A DNA stretch of 6,831 nucleotides from Nitrosopumilaceae archaeon (lineage in GTDB: Archaea > Thermoproteota > Nitrososphaeria > Nitrososphaerales > Nitrosopumilaceae): the NCBI GenBank assembly GCA_013330055.1, contig DUJB01000025.1, forward strand, positions 14,995 through 21,825, in the 5' to 3' direction. Position 1 is the stretch's first letter. Every line of letters starts with the position of its first letter. Below are positions 1-5,503 of this stretch, piece by piece. The notes under the pieces were generated by a model that saw nothing but the letters and a program-made list of their open reading frames with translations, had not been told where the DNA came from and ran no database searches. The position numbers and the translations under genes were made by a program.

Positions 1-842
1 AATCTTTTTGCCGCAATACAACTTTGACCGTTATTTAAAAATCTTGATGATACACCTGCTTTAGCTGCCTTCTCAATATCTGCATCCTTTAGAACAACAA
101 AAGGATCACTTCCGCCCAGTTCTAGAATAAATTTATGTAAATTTTTGCTTGCAAGTTCTGCCACCCTAATTCCTGCTTTTGTGCTGCCAGTAATAGATAC
201 AGCATCTACATTTGCTTTTGCCAATGCTTCTCCTACAAGATAATTCCCTGTGATATGTCGGAACACACCCTTTGGAAATCCAACGTCTTCCAAAGCTTGT
301 TGAATTGTATTTCCAGCTTCAATACAAACACTAGAATGTTTTAGCACTACAGTATTTCCTGCAAGCAAAGCAGGAATACAAAATCTAAGGACTTGCCAAA
401 ATGGAAAGTTCCATGGCATTATGCATCCGATAACACCTAGAGGGTCAAATTGTACATAGCTGTCTTTAGCATCAGTCTGTATATTTTCACGTTCCAGAAA
501 TTTTTTACCATTATCTGCATAATAATTACAAACCCAACTACATTTTTCAACTTCTTTGAGTGATTCTGAAATTGGTTTCCCCATCTCGTTTGTAATCAGA
601 GTAGCATATTCCATCTTTTTATGTAAAAGCACACTTGATAGATTATGTAAAAGTTTAGCACGCTCCGAAATGTCAAACTTTTTCCAGATCTTTTCATAGA
701 TCATCCTGGAATGGTTTACTTCTTCGTTTACTTGATGTTCTGAAATTGCTTCGTACTCACCAATAATTTTTTCGGTTGCAGGATTAATTGTTTGAATTTT
801 CAATGCATTATGTGAGTTCATGGAGGATATAAGGTTTGACAT
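1..842 (-). CDS. NAD(P)-dependent aldehyde dehydrogenase, succinate-semialdehyde dehydrogenase-like (partial, N-terminal 280 codons)
   Basis: Oxidises an aldehyde to its acid with NAD(P)+ in the cytoplasm; succinate semialdehyde is the likeliest substrate. The reading frame is unbroken from the ATG at 842 to the window edge, and the C-terminal part lies outside. Visible family landmarks (numbered from 842) are the IMPWNFPFW motif with catalytic Asn145, VVLKHSS with cofactor-binding Lys168, ITGST, the general base Glu241 in ELGGSD, and the nucleophile Cys275 in NNGQSCIAAKR. The Glu-Cys spacing of 34 is the family norm. The LKHSS and GQSCIAAKRF motifs resemble the Sad/YneI class of succinate-semialdehyde dehydrogenases. 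A second in-frame ATG at 821 is an equally possible start; neither has a good Shine-Dalgarno. It diverges from the phasin-like gene at 907. In this archaeal group such enzymes are also discussed around the 3-hydroxypropionate/4-hydroxybutyrate cycle, but the substrate is not proven by the sequence. Confidence 0.93.
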   Translation of the reverse strand, partial: MSNLISSMNSHNALKIQTINPATEKIIGEYEAISEHQVNEEVNHSRMIYEKIWKKFDISERAKLLHNLSSVLLHKKMEYATLITNEMGKPISESLKEVEKCSWVCNYYADNGKKFLERENIQTDAKDSYVQFDPLGVIGCIMPWNFPFWQVLRFCIPALLAGNTVVLKHSSVCIEAGNTIQQALEDVGFPKGVFRHITGNYLVGEALAKANVDAVSITGSTKAGIRVAELASKNLHKFILELGGSDPFVVLKDADIEKAAKAGVSSRFLNNGQSCIAAKR

Positions 843-906
843 TAAAAACCAATGGCTGGTAACTATTACCAATAGCTATATATAACCAGACCAATAAAGG
901 GAATCC
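843..906. promoter_or_regulatory. Divergent promoter and candidate operator between the aldehyde dehydrogenase and phasin-like genes
   Basis: TATATATAA at 877-885 is centred 26 nt before the ATG at 907, the archaeal TATA-to-start-site distance, so the phasin-like mRNA may be nearly leaderless, although AAAGGG at 896-901 also looks like a partial Shine-Dalgarno. The same AT block, read on the minus strand, would place the dehydrogenase start site near 855. Between that point and the TATA lies a 15-bp palindrome, TGGTAACTATTACCA (857-871, 6-bp arms). ACCAAT occurs three times in the same orientation, at 848, 868 and 890, about two helical turns apart; the first two copies extend to ACCAATRGCT. 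Binding of a regulator is inference. Confidence 0.55.
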
Positions 907-1323
907 ATGAGCAAAACAACAAGCCCAAATTCAAAAGACATTTTTGATGTCTGCAGAGTTAGCTTTGAAAAGGTAAGAGGTCACGTGGAAAAAGTAACTC
1001 CACAATATCTTCAGTCATTTTCTAACCTACAGCAAGAATACTTTGGAGCATGGACAAATTTTGTCAACTCTGCATTGGCCACCCAACAGCAATATGCAAA
1101 CAAGATGGGATTAAACTCGAACATAAATGAGCCAATCACTAGAGTAGTACAAGATTCAACAGATGAAATCATCAAAGCATTTGATGTACAAAACAAAATT
1201 GTACAGACTGCACTTGATGCAACAAAACAAAATCTTAGGACAATAAACGAGAATGCGACAGCATTTGCTGAGTTAAACCACAATATCTTTAACTCATGGC
1301 TGTCCACTTGGACTAAAAACTAA
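907..1323 (+). CDS. Phasin-like helical protein
   Basis: A 138-residue soluble, almost entirely helical protein with no signal peptide or membrane segment. Its Gln/Asn-rich amphipathic segments (about 11-67 and 75-118) end in a Trp-containing tail, NSWLSTWTKN. Size, helical pattern and the absence of any catalytic motif resemble phasins, which coat polyhydroxyalkanoate granules; sequence identity to a named phasin cannot be judged by eye. The start is the ATG at 907, with a TATA-like box 26 nt upstream. It diverges from an aldehyde dehydrogenase and converges on the Trp-repeat protein at 1471-1872, which also resembles a granule-associated protein, so the context supports a carbon-storage role. 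Alternatively it is an unrelated helical structural protein. Confidence 0.6.
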   Translation: MSKTTSPNSKDIFDVCRVSFEKVRGHVEKVTPQYLQSFSNLQQEYFGAWTNFVNSALATQQQYANKMGLNSNINEPITRVVQDSTDEIIKAFDVQNKIVQTALDATKQNLRTINENATAFAELNHNIFNSWLSTWTKN

Positions 1324-1326
1324 GAA

Positions 1327-1345
1327 TTTTTCCTTTTTTTATTTT
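1327..1345 (+). terminator. T-rich terminator after the phasin-like gene
   Basis: Pyrimidine tract beginning three bases after the stop codon, with runs of five, seven and four T interrupted by CC and A. Archaeal RNA polymerase commonly terminates at such T-rich tracts without a hairpin. No stable stem is seen here. Confidence 0.5.
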
Positions 1346-1394
1346 AAGTAATCACATAAAAGTATACATGCATGATTTAGTCGCATCTGTGAAT

Positions 1395-1414
1395 AGAAAT
1401 AAAAGATAAAAAAA
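1395..1414 (-). terminator. Poly-T terminator (minus strand) after the Trp-repeat gene
   Basis: A-rich on the plus strand, ending in seven A at 1408-1414, so the minus-strand transcript carries a run of U about 57 nt after the stop of the gene at 1471-1872. This fits archaeal intrinsic termination. Lying in the convergent gap, it separates this gene from the phasin-like gene. Confidence 0.35.
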
Positions 1415-1470
1415 TTTGGACTAATGAAAATTCACTAAACTACATACCTGTAATTTGTATGACAGTTAGA

Positions 1471-1872
1471 TTATTTTTTCCACATGTTTTCCCAAGTTTC
1501 TGTATATTTTTTTAGCATTTCAGAATATGCCTTGAATGGTTCCATGCCAGAGCCTTGCCACATTTTCATCCAGTCTTCATTGAATTTTGTCATTGACTCC
1601 ATTCCTGACATCTTTACCATGGTATCCCACATTGTGCCAAGCTGTCTGATTGGTTCAACACCTGCTTGTTTCCAAGCTTCTTGCCACGTTTCAGTGATTT
1701 TTTTCAACAATTCAGAGTCTGTTCCAAGTGTCTTTTGCCAAACCTCACTGTACTTTATCATGGCTTCATTTCCTGCCTTTGTCCACATTTCATAGACATG
1801 CTTCCATTTGTTTAGTGATTCGAGGTATTCTTGCCAGAGTGTTTCCCAGCCTTCAGGTTTTTTCTTTGACAT
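1471..1872 (-). CDS. Trp-rich repeat protein, PhaE/phasin-like
   Basis: A 133-residue helical protein with 12 tryptophans, many lysines and no cysteine, signal peptide or membrane span. Five 14-residue motifs start at residues 32, 50, 69, 88 and 107, so the repeat unit is 18-19 residues: KAGNEAMIKYSEVW, GTDSELLKKITETW, QAGVEPIRQLGTMW, MSGMESMTKFNEDW and GSGMEPFKAYSEML. The shared pattern is small-G-x-E, two hydrophobics, aromatic or hydrophobic, E, then W. Since 18 residues equal five helical turns, the Trp residues would line one face of a helix. Such Trp-studded helices resemble the granule-binding PhaE subunit of class III polyhydroxyalkanoate synthases and phasins, but no PhaC is in the window, so this is a resemblance only. 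The ATG start at 1872 has no clear Shine-Dalgarno; a TTATC element lies about 28 nt upstream. Confidence 0.7.
   Translation of the reverse strand: MSKKKPEGWETLWQEYLESLNKWKHVYEMWTKAGNEAMIKYSEVWQKTLGTDSELLKKITETWQEAWKQAGVEPIRQLGTMWDTMVKMSGMESMTKFNEDWMKMWQGSGMEPFKAYSEMLKKYTETWENMWKK
1513..1779 (-). repeat. Five tandem 18-19-codon Trp repeats inside the PhaE-like gene
   Basis: Protein-level tandem repeat covering residues 32-120. Copies begin at residues 32, 50, 69, 88 and 107. Glu at position 5 is present in all five, Gly at position 3 in four, and Trp at position 14 in four (Leu in the last). The DNA copies have diverged, so the duplication is old and the period is kept by selection on the protein. 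Confidence 0.7.
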
Positions 1873-1960
1873 GATTATATCATCTCACTCTTAGGTGATA
1901 AGCTTTTTGAACATATTCTGATCTACAAGTTAATCTGGTAGAACATTATTCATCAACATA
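1873..1960. promoter_or_regulatory. Divergent promoter region, Trp-repeat gene and DUF6659-like gene
   Basis: An 88-nt gap between divergent starts that must hold both promoters. On the minus strand AGCTTATC, just above the start at 1872, sits about 28 nt upstream. On the plus strand TTAATC at 1930-1935 sits about 28 nt before the TTG at 1961. Both are weak matches to an archaeal TATA box, and both would give short or absent leaders. Confidence 0.3.
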
Positions 1961-2332
1961 TTGCAAGATAGTCAGAATGGTGGGGGATTTGATGAATTAT
2001 GTGATAGCGTTTTCCAATTAGACGAAAAAATACGATCTGTCAGAGCGATAAACAACAAAGGAAAACTTGTGGCAGGTGGTATGAGAAAAGGTTTAACAGC
2101 TTTAGAAGATGCTAAAAAAGATGAAATGTTGTTCATGGAGCTTTCACTAAGGGTAAGAATGCGTCATGAATTCGATACAGAATTTGGTCCAGTTGAATTT
2201 TCGCTTTCCTACAGAGGCAAGATAGTTATAATGAGCTTTCCAATGGACCCAAATGTACTTTTTGTAACTACAGAAAGACAAATTGATCTAAATAAGATTC
2301 CCTTTAAGATATTGGAATTAATTAAAAAGTAA
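1961..2332 (+). CDS. DUF6659-like small protein (paralogue 1)
   Basis: A 123-residue soluble protein of unknown function, of a type common in ammonia-oxidising archaea (DUF6659 by recollection of the pattern, not by search). Order of elements: an N-terminal helix DELCDSVFQLDEKIR, then a strand-turn-strand RAINNKGKLVAG with the typical N-x-x-G-K turn, a helix containing the MELSLRVRMRHEF stretch, then strands RGKIVIMSFPM and VLFVTTE, and a C-terminal helix ending in IKK. This order is compatible with a profilin/roadblock-like fold, which is inference. The start is TTG at 1961, because no ATG or GTG lies between the upstream in-frame stop at 1931 and the conserved core. Its neighbour at 2363-2713 is a divergent copy in tail-to-tail orientation, 30 nt away. 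Confidence 0.8.
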   Translation: MQDSQNGGGFDELCDSVFQLDEKIRSVRAINNKGKLVAGGMRKGLTALEDAKKDEMLFMELSLRVRMRHEFDTEFGPVEFSLSYRGKIVIMSFPMDPNVLFVTTERQIDLNKIPFKILELIKK

Positions 2333-2362
2333 TTTCAAAATATCTAGTTTATTGGCGGCATA

Positions 2363-2713
2363 TCAGGGCATTCCTTCAGGAGCATGCAATGCATCTTGTT
2401 TTAGTTTAAGTGCTTTTTCAATTATTTTATCATGGTCAGCATTTGCTTCTGTAGTGATATAAAGAAAGTATTCTTCGTCTAGTGGCATTGTGATTCGTTT
2501 GATTTTTTCATAAACTGCCAAAACGTATTTGCCTTTGCCAATCTTGTTTGCGTATTCGTTTCTAGATTTCCATGCATCTATAGCTTGATCAAGTGCCTTT
2601 TTGTTTTCTTCTGGAGAAAGAAGGTTAGTTACACCATCACGATGAGCACTAAACAAGATTGTACCATTTATATCAAATATTGTAGCAAATCGAACTCTAG
2701 GATCTATTCTCAT
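2363..2713 (-). CDS. DUF6659-like small protein (paralogue 2)
   Basis: A 116-residue protein alignable along its length with the gene at 1961-2332. IDPRVRFATIFDINGTILFS matches LDEKIRSVRAINNKGKLVAG, and KIKRITMPLDEEYFLYITTE matches KIVIMSFPMDPNVLFVTTE. It has no signal peptide, membrane span or cysteine, and its function is unknown. The order of strands and helices again suggests a profilin/roadblock-like fold. The first ATG (2713) falls inside the conserved N-terminal helix: the frame stays open upstream to a TGA at 2750-2752 and encodes TDYKSLHQNI, which aligns with the paralogue's FDELCDSVFQ. The true start may therefore be the ACG at 2743 or the CTG at 2728. An AACTTTATCC element on the minus strand lies about 28 nt before the ACG. 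Confidence 0.8.
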   Translation of the reverse strand: MRIDPRVRFATIFDINGTILFSAHRDGVTNLLSPEENKKALDQAIDAWKSRNEYANKIGKGKYVLAVYEKIKRITMPLDEEYFLYITTEANADHDKIIEKALKLKQDALHAPEGMP

Positions 2714-2942
2714 GATGTTTTGGTGCAGCGACTTGTAATCCGTACCATATCAAGGAACACATAAAAGGATAAAGTTTCCCGTCTTGAGAAGGTTGGTAAC
2801 ACAATTCCGTTCTGAGATGTGTTGATCTTGCATCTGTATCCTATTAATTTTAGGAACAAATCCTTTCTTTCTTTTAAGGAAGAACCCAAGTTAGATTTGA
2901 AAACCTAACTTTTCACTATTCACAAGTTTAGTCATATCGACA
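2714..2942. other. Gene-free gap with four short hairpins
   Basis: No convincing ORF lies here. Four perfect or near-perfect inverted repeats follow one another: AACACA/TGTGTT (2798-2803 and 2818-2823), TCCTA/TAGGA (2839-2843 and 2851-2855), TTCTTTC/GGAAGAA with one G-U pair (2865-2871 and 2878-2884), and AAGTTAG/CTAACTT (2888-2894 and 2905-2911). The last pair reaches into the apparent signal-peptide coding stretch of the next gene. The gap also holds the promoters of both flanking genes. The hairpins may form a structured leader or small RNA, but AT-rich DNA yields such pairs by chance. Confidence 0.3.
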
Positions 2943-3302
2943 ATGTTCATTGGATTAATGCCTCTTGCGGCTGCTCAAAACTCTACTTATACTGCACCTC
3001 CAAACTGGATTAAAAAAAATGCAAAATGGTGGTCCGAGGGTTTGGTAGAAGACAGATACTTTGTACAGGGTATTCAATTCCTCATCCAAAAAGGAATAAT
3101 GAAAATCACTCCAACGAAGTCCTCAGACAAACAATCAGAAGAGAAAATTCCTCAATGGGTAAAAAACAATGTAGGATGGTGGGCAGATGATGAGATATCA
3201 GATGGCGATTTTGTTTCAGGAATACAATATTTGATCAGCAGGGGAATAATGAAAGTAAATCCTCCTCCGACAGCAAAAAAAGATCAACCTAGTGATTACT
3301 AA
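2943..3302 (+). CDS. Secreted protein with two W-I-K-N-W-W repeats, likely N-terminally incomplete
   Basis: A 119-residue protein dominated by two copies of a repeat of about 36 residues, at 20-55 (NWIKKNAKWW ... GIQFLIQKGIMKI) and 70-105 (QWVKNNVGWW ... GIQYLISRGIMKV), 50 residues apart. This repeat is frequent in exported proteins of ammonia-oxidising archaea; its function is unknown to me, and binding to cell-surface material is only a guess. The ATG at 2943 gives an 11-residue hydrophobic stub, MFIGLMPLAAA, with no basic N-terminus. Upstream codons in the same frame (2901-2942) read KPNFSLFTSLVIST, completing a textbook signal peptide, but they lack any start codon and are closed by TGA at 2898. 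Removing one A from the AAAA at 2900-2903 would join them to the TTG at 2897. The tail (106-119) is Pro/Lys/Asp rich, without an anchor. Confidence 0.8.
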   Translation: MFIGLMPLAAAQNSTYTAPPNWIKKNAKWWSEGLVEDRYFVQGIQFLIQKGIMKITPTKSSDKQSEEKIPQWVKNNVGWWADDEISDGDFVSGIQYLISRGIMKVNPPPTAKKDQPSDY

Positions 3303-3317
3303 AACCACAAAAAGATA

Positions 3318-3332
3318 TTTCAATAATTGAAA
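3318..3332. terminator. Palindrome in a convergent gap, possible bidirectional terminator
   Basis: TTTCAATAATTGAAA, two perfect 7-bp arms around a single central A, lies in the 36-nt gap between the stops of the genes ending at 3302 and 3339. Such a tight palindrome cannot fold fully as a hairpin, so a termination role is only suggested by position. Confidence 0.3.
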
Positions 3333-3338
3333 ATGATC

Positions 3339-4175
3339 CTAAGATAATTCTTTATCAATGACTTGTTGAAATGCTGAATATGGTTTTGCTCCTATCAGGG
3401 TTACATATCCATCCTTGTCATTTCCTATGAAAAATGCCGGGGTTCCTGTGACACCATAATTTGCACCGTTTTGAAAGTCTTGGTTTACCTCATCAGAATA
3501 TTTTTGAGAGTTCAAACAGGAGTTGAAATTTTCAGAATTTAATTCTAATTCTGATGCATATTGTTGGAATGTATTTGCTGCATCATTCGCACTAAGGCTT
3601 GCCCACTGAGTTTGGCCTTCAAATAATTTGTCATGATACTGCCAGAACATTTTCTGATCATCGGCACATTCTCCAGCAATCGAGGCGGCTCTTGCATTTG
3701 CATGTATGCTTTCTAATGGGAAATCTCTAAAGACTAGTTTTACTTTGCCTGAATCTATGTAATCTTGTTGTATTTGGGGCAGGGTTTGTGCAAAAAATCT
3801 TGCACAAAATGGACATTGGAAATCAGAAAACTCCACAATAGTCACAGGGGCATTTGGATCTCCCTTTATTGGATCATCAGATAATGAAACAAAAATTCTT
3901 GTTTCTTCTGTAGATGGGGCCTGAGTTGGCTGCTGTGGAGTAGGTGGCATCGGGTTTTGTTGTATTATAAGTGGTTCCACAGTTTGACTACCAAGAGTAT
4001 AACCAGAAAAAAACGCCACAACAATCAGAGATACCGTTATTCCTACAATAAGCATTTTATAAGTTGATTTTTTTACGGTGATTCCTTCTGATCCAGGGTT
4101 TTTTGCAGATTCTGATATTTCTGCTGGTTTAGATATTTCGTCTGGATTTGGTTTTGCAATTTCGTCACTTGACAT
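3339..4175 (-). CDS. Membrane-anchored DsbA-like thiol-disulfide oxidoreductase
   Basis: A 278-residue thioredoxin-fold protein that should make or isomerise disulfides outside the cytoplasmic membrane. Residues 1-39 are a hydrophilic, probably cytoplasmic tail carrying two copies of DEI(A/S)KP (4-9 and 12-17). Residues 40-62 form one transmembrane anchor. A Pro/Gln/Thr-rich linker follows (about 63-92), then the DsbA domain (about 93-278). The active site is CPFC (Cys121, Cys124) after VEFSDFQ, with the cis-Pro loop GTPAFFIG (Pro246). Cys170 (in AGECADDQ) and Cys220 (in NSCLNSQ) form a second pair typical of this subgroup and probably bond each other. The ATG at 4175 is preceded by a partial Shine-Dalgarno, GTGAT, three bases away. 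Organisms of this type usually carry several such DsbA homologues. No VKOR or DsbB partner is seen in the window. Confidence 0.93.
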   Translation of the reverse strand: MSSDEIAKPNPDEISKPAEISESAKNPGSEGITVKKSTYKMLIVGITVSLIVVAFFSGYTLGSQTVEPLIIQQNPMPPTPQQPTQAPSTEETRIFVSLSDDPIKGDPNAPVTIVEFSDFQCPFCARFFAQTLPQIQQDYIDSGKVKLVFRDFPLESIHANARAASIAGECADDQKMFWQYHDKLFEGQTQWASLSANDAANTFQQYASELELNSENFNSCLNSQKYSDEVNQDFQNGANYGVTGTPAFFIGNDKDGYVTLIGAKPYSAFQQVIDKELS

Positions 4176-4256
4176 TTTATCACTAATTTAATAGACGACT
4201 ATTTTGTGCTACATTTAAGTCCAATGCATAATTAGTTTGTCGTACTACTAATTGGA

Positions 4257-4679
4257 TCAATTTTTGCTCACGTCGGAATCATTAACTTGAACACGGATCT
4301 CTCTAATTTTTATCTCATGGTGGATTTTTTTGATTTTTAATCTTATGCGTTCCATGTCTTCATCTGACACCTGGCTAGGATACTGTTCGTTTATGCGTTT
4401 GTAATTTTCTAGTGTCTCAAGAGTTTCATAAAGTGTGTCTTGAAGTTCTTGGACTATTTTTCTTTCGTTAAGGACCATTCTAATTATAAAAAATCCTACA
4501 ACAACTGTGGATGTTATTATTATTACGAGTCTGAACGGAATTGCCATTAATAATTTATTAAACGTTTGAACTTTAACTATTACCTCAACTACTTGAGCCA
4601 GTGACAAAATGTAGCCAAGTATCATTTCCCCAATCAACAATCCAATCAGACCAAAGAGTACTTTGAATACAATTTTCAT
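4257..4679 (-). CDS. Two-TM membrane protein with C-terminal coiled coil, unknown function
   Basis: A 140-residue protein I do not recognise. Its first hydrophobic segment (about 4-30) follows a short basic start, MKIVFK, and could be a membrane helix. A second lies at about 48-69. Residues 72-130 are charged and helical (VLNERKIVQELQDTLYETLE, then MERIRLKIKKIHHEIKIRE), with the heptad-like pattern of a coiled coil. There are no cysteines or catalytic motifs. The topology suggests both ends in the cytoplasm, with the coiled coil available for self-association or a partner. The ATG at 4679 has a good ribosome binding site, GGTGAT. It lies upstream of the DsbA-like gene on the same strand with an 81-nt gap; they could be co-transcribed, though the gap also has a possible TATA element of its own. 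Confidence 0.8.
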   Translation of the reverse strand: MKIVFKVLFGLIGLLIGEMILGYILSLAQVVEVIVKVQTFNKLLMAIPFRLVIIITSTVVVGFFIIRMVLNERKIVQELQDTLYETLETLENYKRINEQYPSQVSDEDMERIRLKIKKIHHEIKIREIRVQVNDSDVSKN

Positions 4680-4684
4680 TCTTT

Positions 4685-4690
4685 ATCACC
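4685..4690 (-). promoter_or_regulatory. Ribosome binding site of the two-TM coiled-coil gene
   Basis: GGTGAT on the minus strand, five bases before the ATG at 4679. It is complementary to the AUCACC near the 3' end of archaeal 16S rRNA and supports this start. Confidence 0.6.
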
Positions 4691-4809
4691 AAACAATAGA
4701 TGTGTTATTTCCTTATTGACAATACCAAAACCTAAACATTAACTTTTTTTCAATTTTGGGAATTTTCATATCTATTTGTTAGACAACATCAAAAAAATTA
4801 TTAGGATAT

Positions 4810-4820
4810 GATAAAATAAA
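4810..4820 (+). promoter_or_regulatory. Putative TATA box of the CFI-box gene
   Basis: GATAAAATAAA is centred near 4815, which would place transcription start near 4841, immediately at the AGGAGG ribosome binding site. The spacing is typical for archaea; the box itself is an ordinary AT-rich match. Confidence 0.4.
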
Positions 4821-4840
4821 CCGCTTCACATAACGCAGGC

Positions 4841-4846
4841 AGGAGG
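4841..4846 (+). promoter_or_regulatory. Strong ribosome binding site pointing to an ACG start
   Basis: AGGAGG is the best Shine-Dalgarno in the window. Eight bases downstream is ACG (4855), followed in frame by AAA CGA and a signal peptide. The alternative TTG start at 4939 is more than 90 bases away and has no such site. The site therefore decides for initiation at or beside 4855. Confidence 0.65.
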
Positions 4847-4854
4847 AACTAATC

Positions 4855-5469
4855 ACGAAACGAGTTACTGTATTAGTACTAGCTTTACTTTCATCAATTT
4901 CGTGTGGTTTTGTACCATCAAATATTTTTGCTCAAGATTTGGGAGTAGATCCGATTCAGCAACAAATGCAAAATACAGTTCAAGGCACTCAAGATACTGC
5001 TGCATCAATGGCAGACAAAGTTCAGGATTCATCTAGTGAAGCAACAAAATATTCAGGATGTTTAATAGCTACGGCGTCATTTGGATCTGAACTTGCTCCT
5101 CAAGTTCAGATGTTAAGAGAGATTAGAGACAACGTCCTATTACAAACTATCTCTGGAACCATGTTTATGACTGCGTTTAACCAATTCTATTACACGTTCA
5201 GTCCTACAGTGGCAGATTGGGAAAGACAGAATACTATCTTTAAAGAAATTGTAAAATCATTAATCACGCCGCTTGTTACAACTCCCCTGATTCTAAATTT
5301 TTTTGAGATTGATTCGGAAATTGAAATGATTGGTTATGGGGTTGGAGTTATCTTACTTAATATTGGGATTTATTTTGTATTTCCTACATTTGTTGTTATG
5401 CGACTAAAGTCATACATTACAAGTAAACAGAATCGCATGAAGATTGAAACTTTTTCTGATTCGGTATAA
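4855..5469 (+). CDS. Exported CFI-box membrane protein, apparent ACG start
   Basis: A 204-residue protein if translation begins at the ACG at 4855. Residues 1-27 are then a classic signal peptide: basic start (M)KR, hydrophobic core VTVLVLALLSSIS, and an NIFAQ cleavage region. A Gln/Ser/Ala-rich segment (28-67) follows. Next is the CFI-box (about 69-122), with CLIATASFGS, LAPQVQMLREIRDN and FSPTVADW, the motif order of CFI-box-CTERM proteins. Cys69 is the only cysteine left after signal cleavage. Two membrane helices (about 132-152 and 159-183) and a basic tail end the protein. CFI-box domains are thought to act in surface-protein sorting or anchoring, but no reaction is established. The nearest canonical start, TTG at 4939, would remove the whole signal peptide. 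The polytopic gene at 5539 lies directly downstream on the same strand. Confidence 0.8.
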   Translation, partial: TKRVTVLVLALLSSISCGFVPSNIFAQDLGVDPIQQQMQNTVQGTQDTAASMADKVQDSSSEATKYSGCLIATASFGSELAPQVQMLREIRDNVLLQTISGTMFMTAFNQFYYTFSPTVADWERQNTIFKEIVKSLITPLVTTPLILNFFEIDSEIEMIGYGVGVILLNIGIYFVFPTFVVMRLKSYITSKQNRMKIETFSDSV

Positions 5470-5503
5470 TTATGCCAATATTAATTAAAAAATACATACA
5501 ATC

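Noticed and set aside
1011..1307. 98-residue minus-strand ORF opposite the phasin-like gene
   Set aside because: Antisense shadow: its peptide is Cys/Phe/Val-rich with no recognisable motif, and the plus-strand frame has coherent helical coding character and a promoter.
1484..1795. 103-residue plus-strand ORF opposite the Trp-repeat gene
   Set aside because: Shadow created by the repetitive minus-strand gene; its Ser/Ile/Phe-rich peptide has no family pattern and no upstream signals.
2746..2748. ATG on the minus strand upstream of DUF6659-like paralogue 2, as a possible real start
   Set aside because: It is out of frame with the gene and reads into a stop after 12 codons.
4939..4941. TTG as the start of the CFI-box protein
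   Set aside because: It would discard an intact in-frame signal peptide and ignore the AGGAGG site 93 bases upstream; kept only as a fallback.
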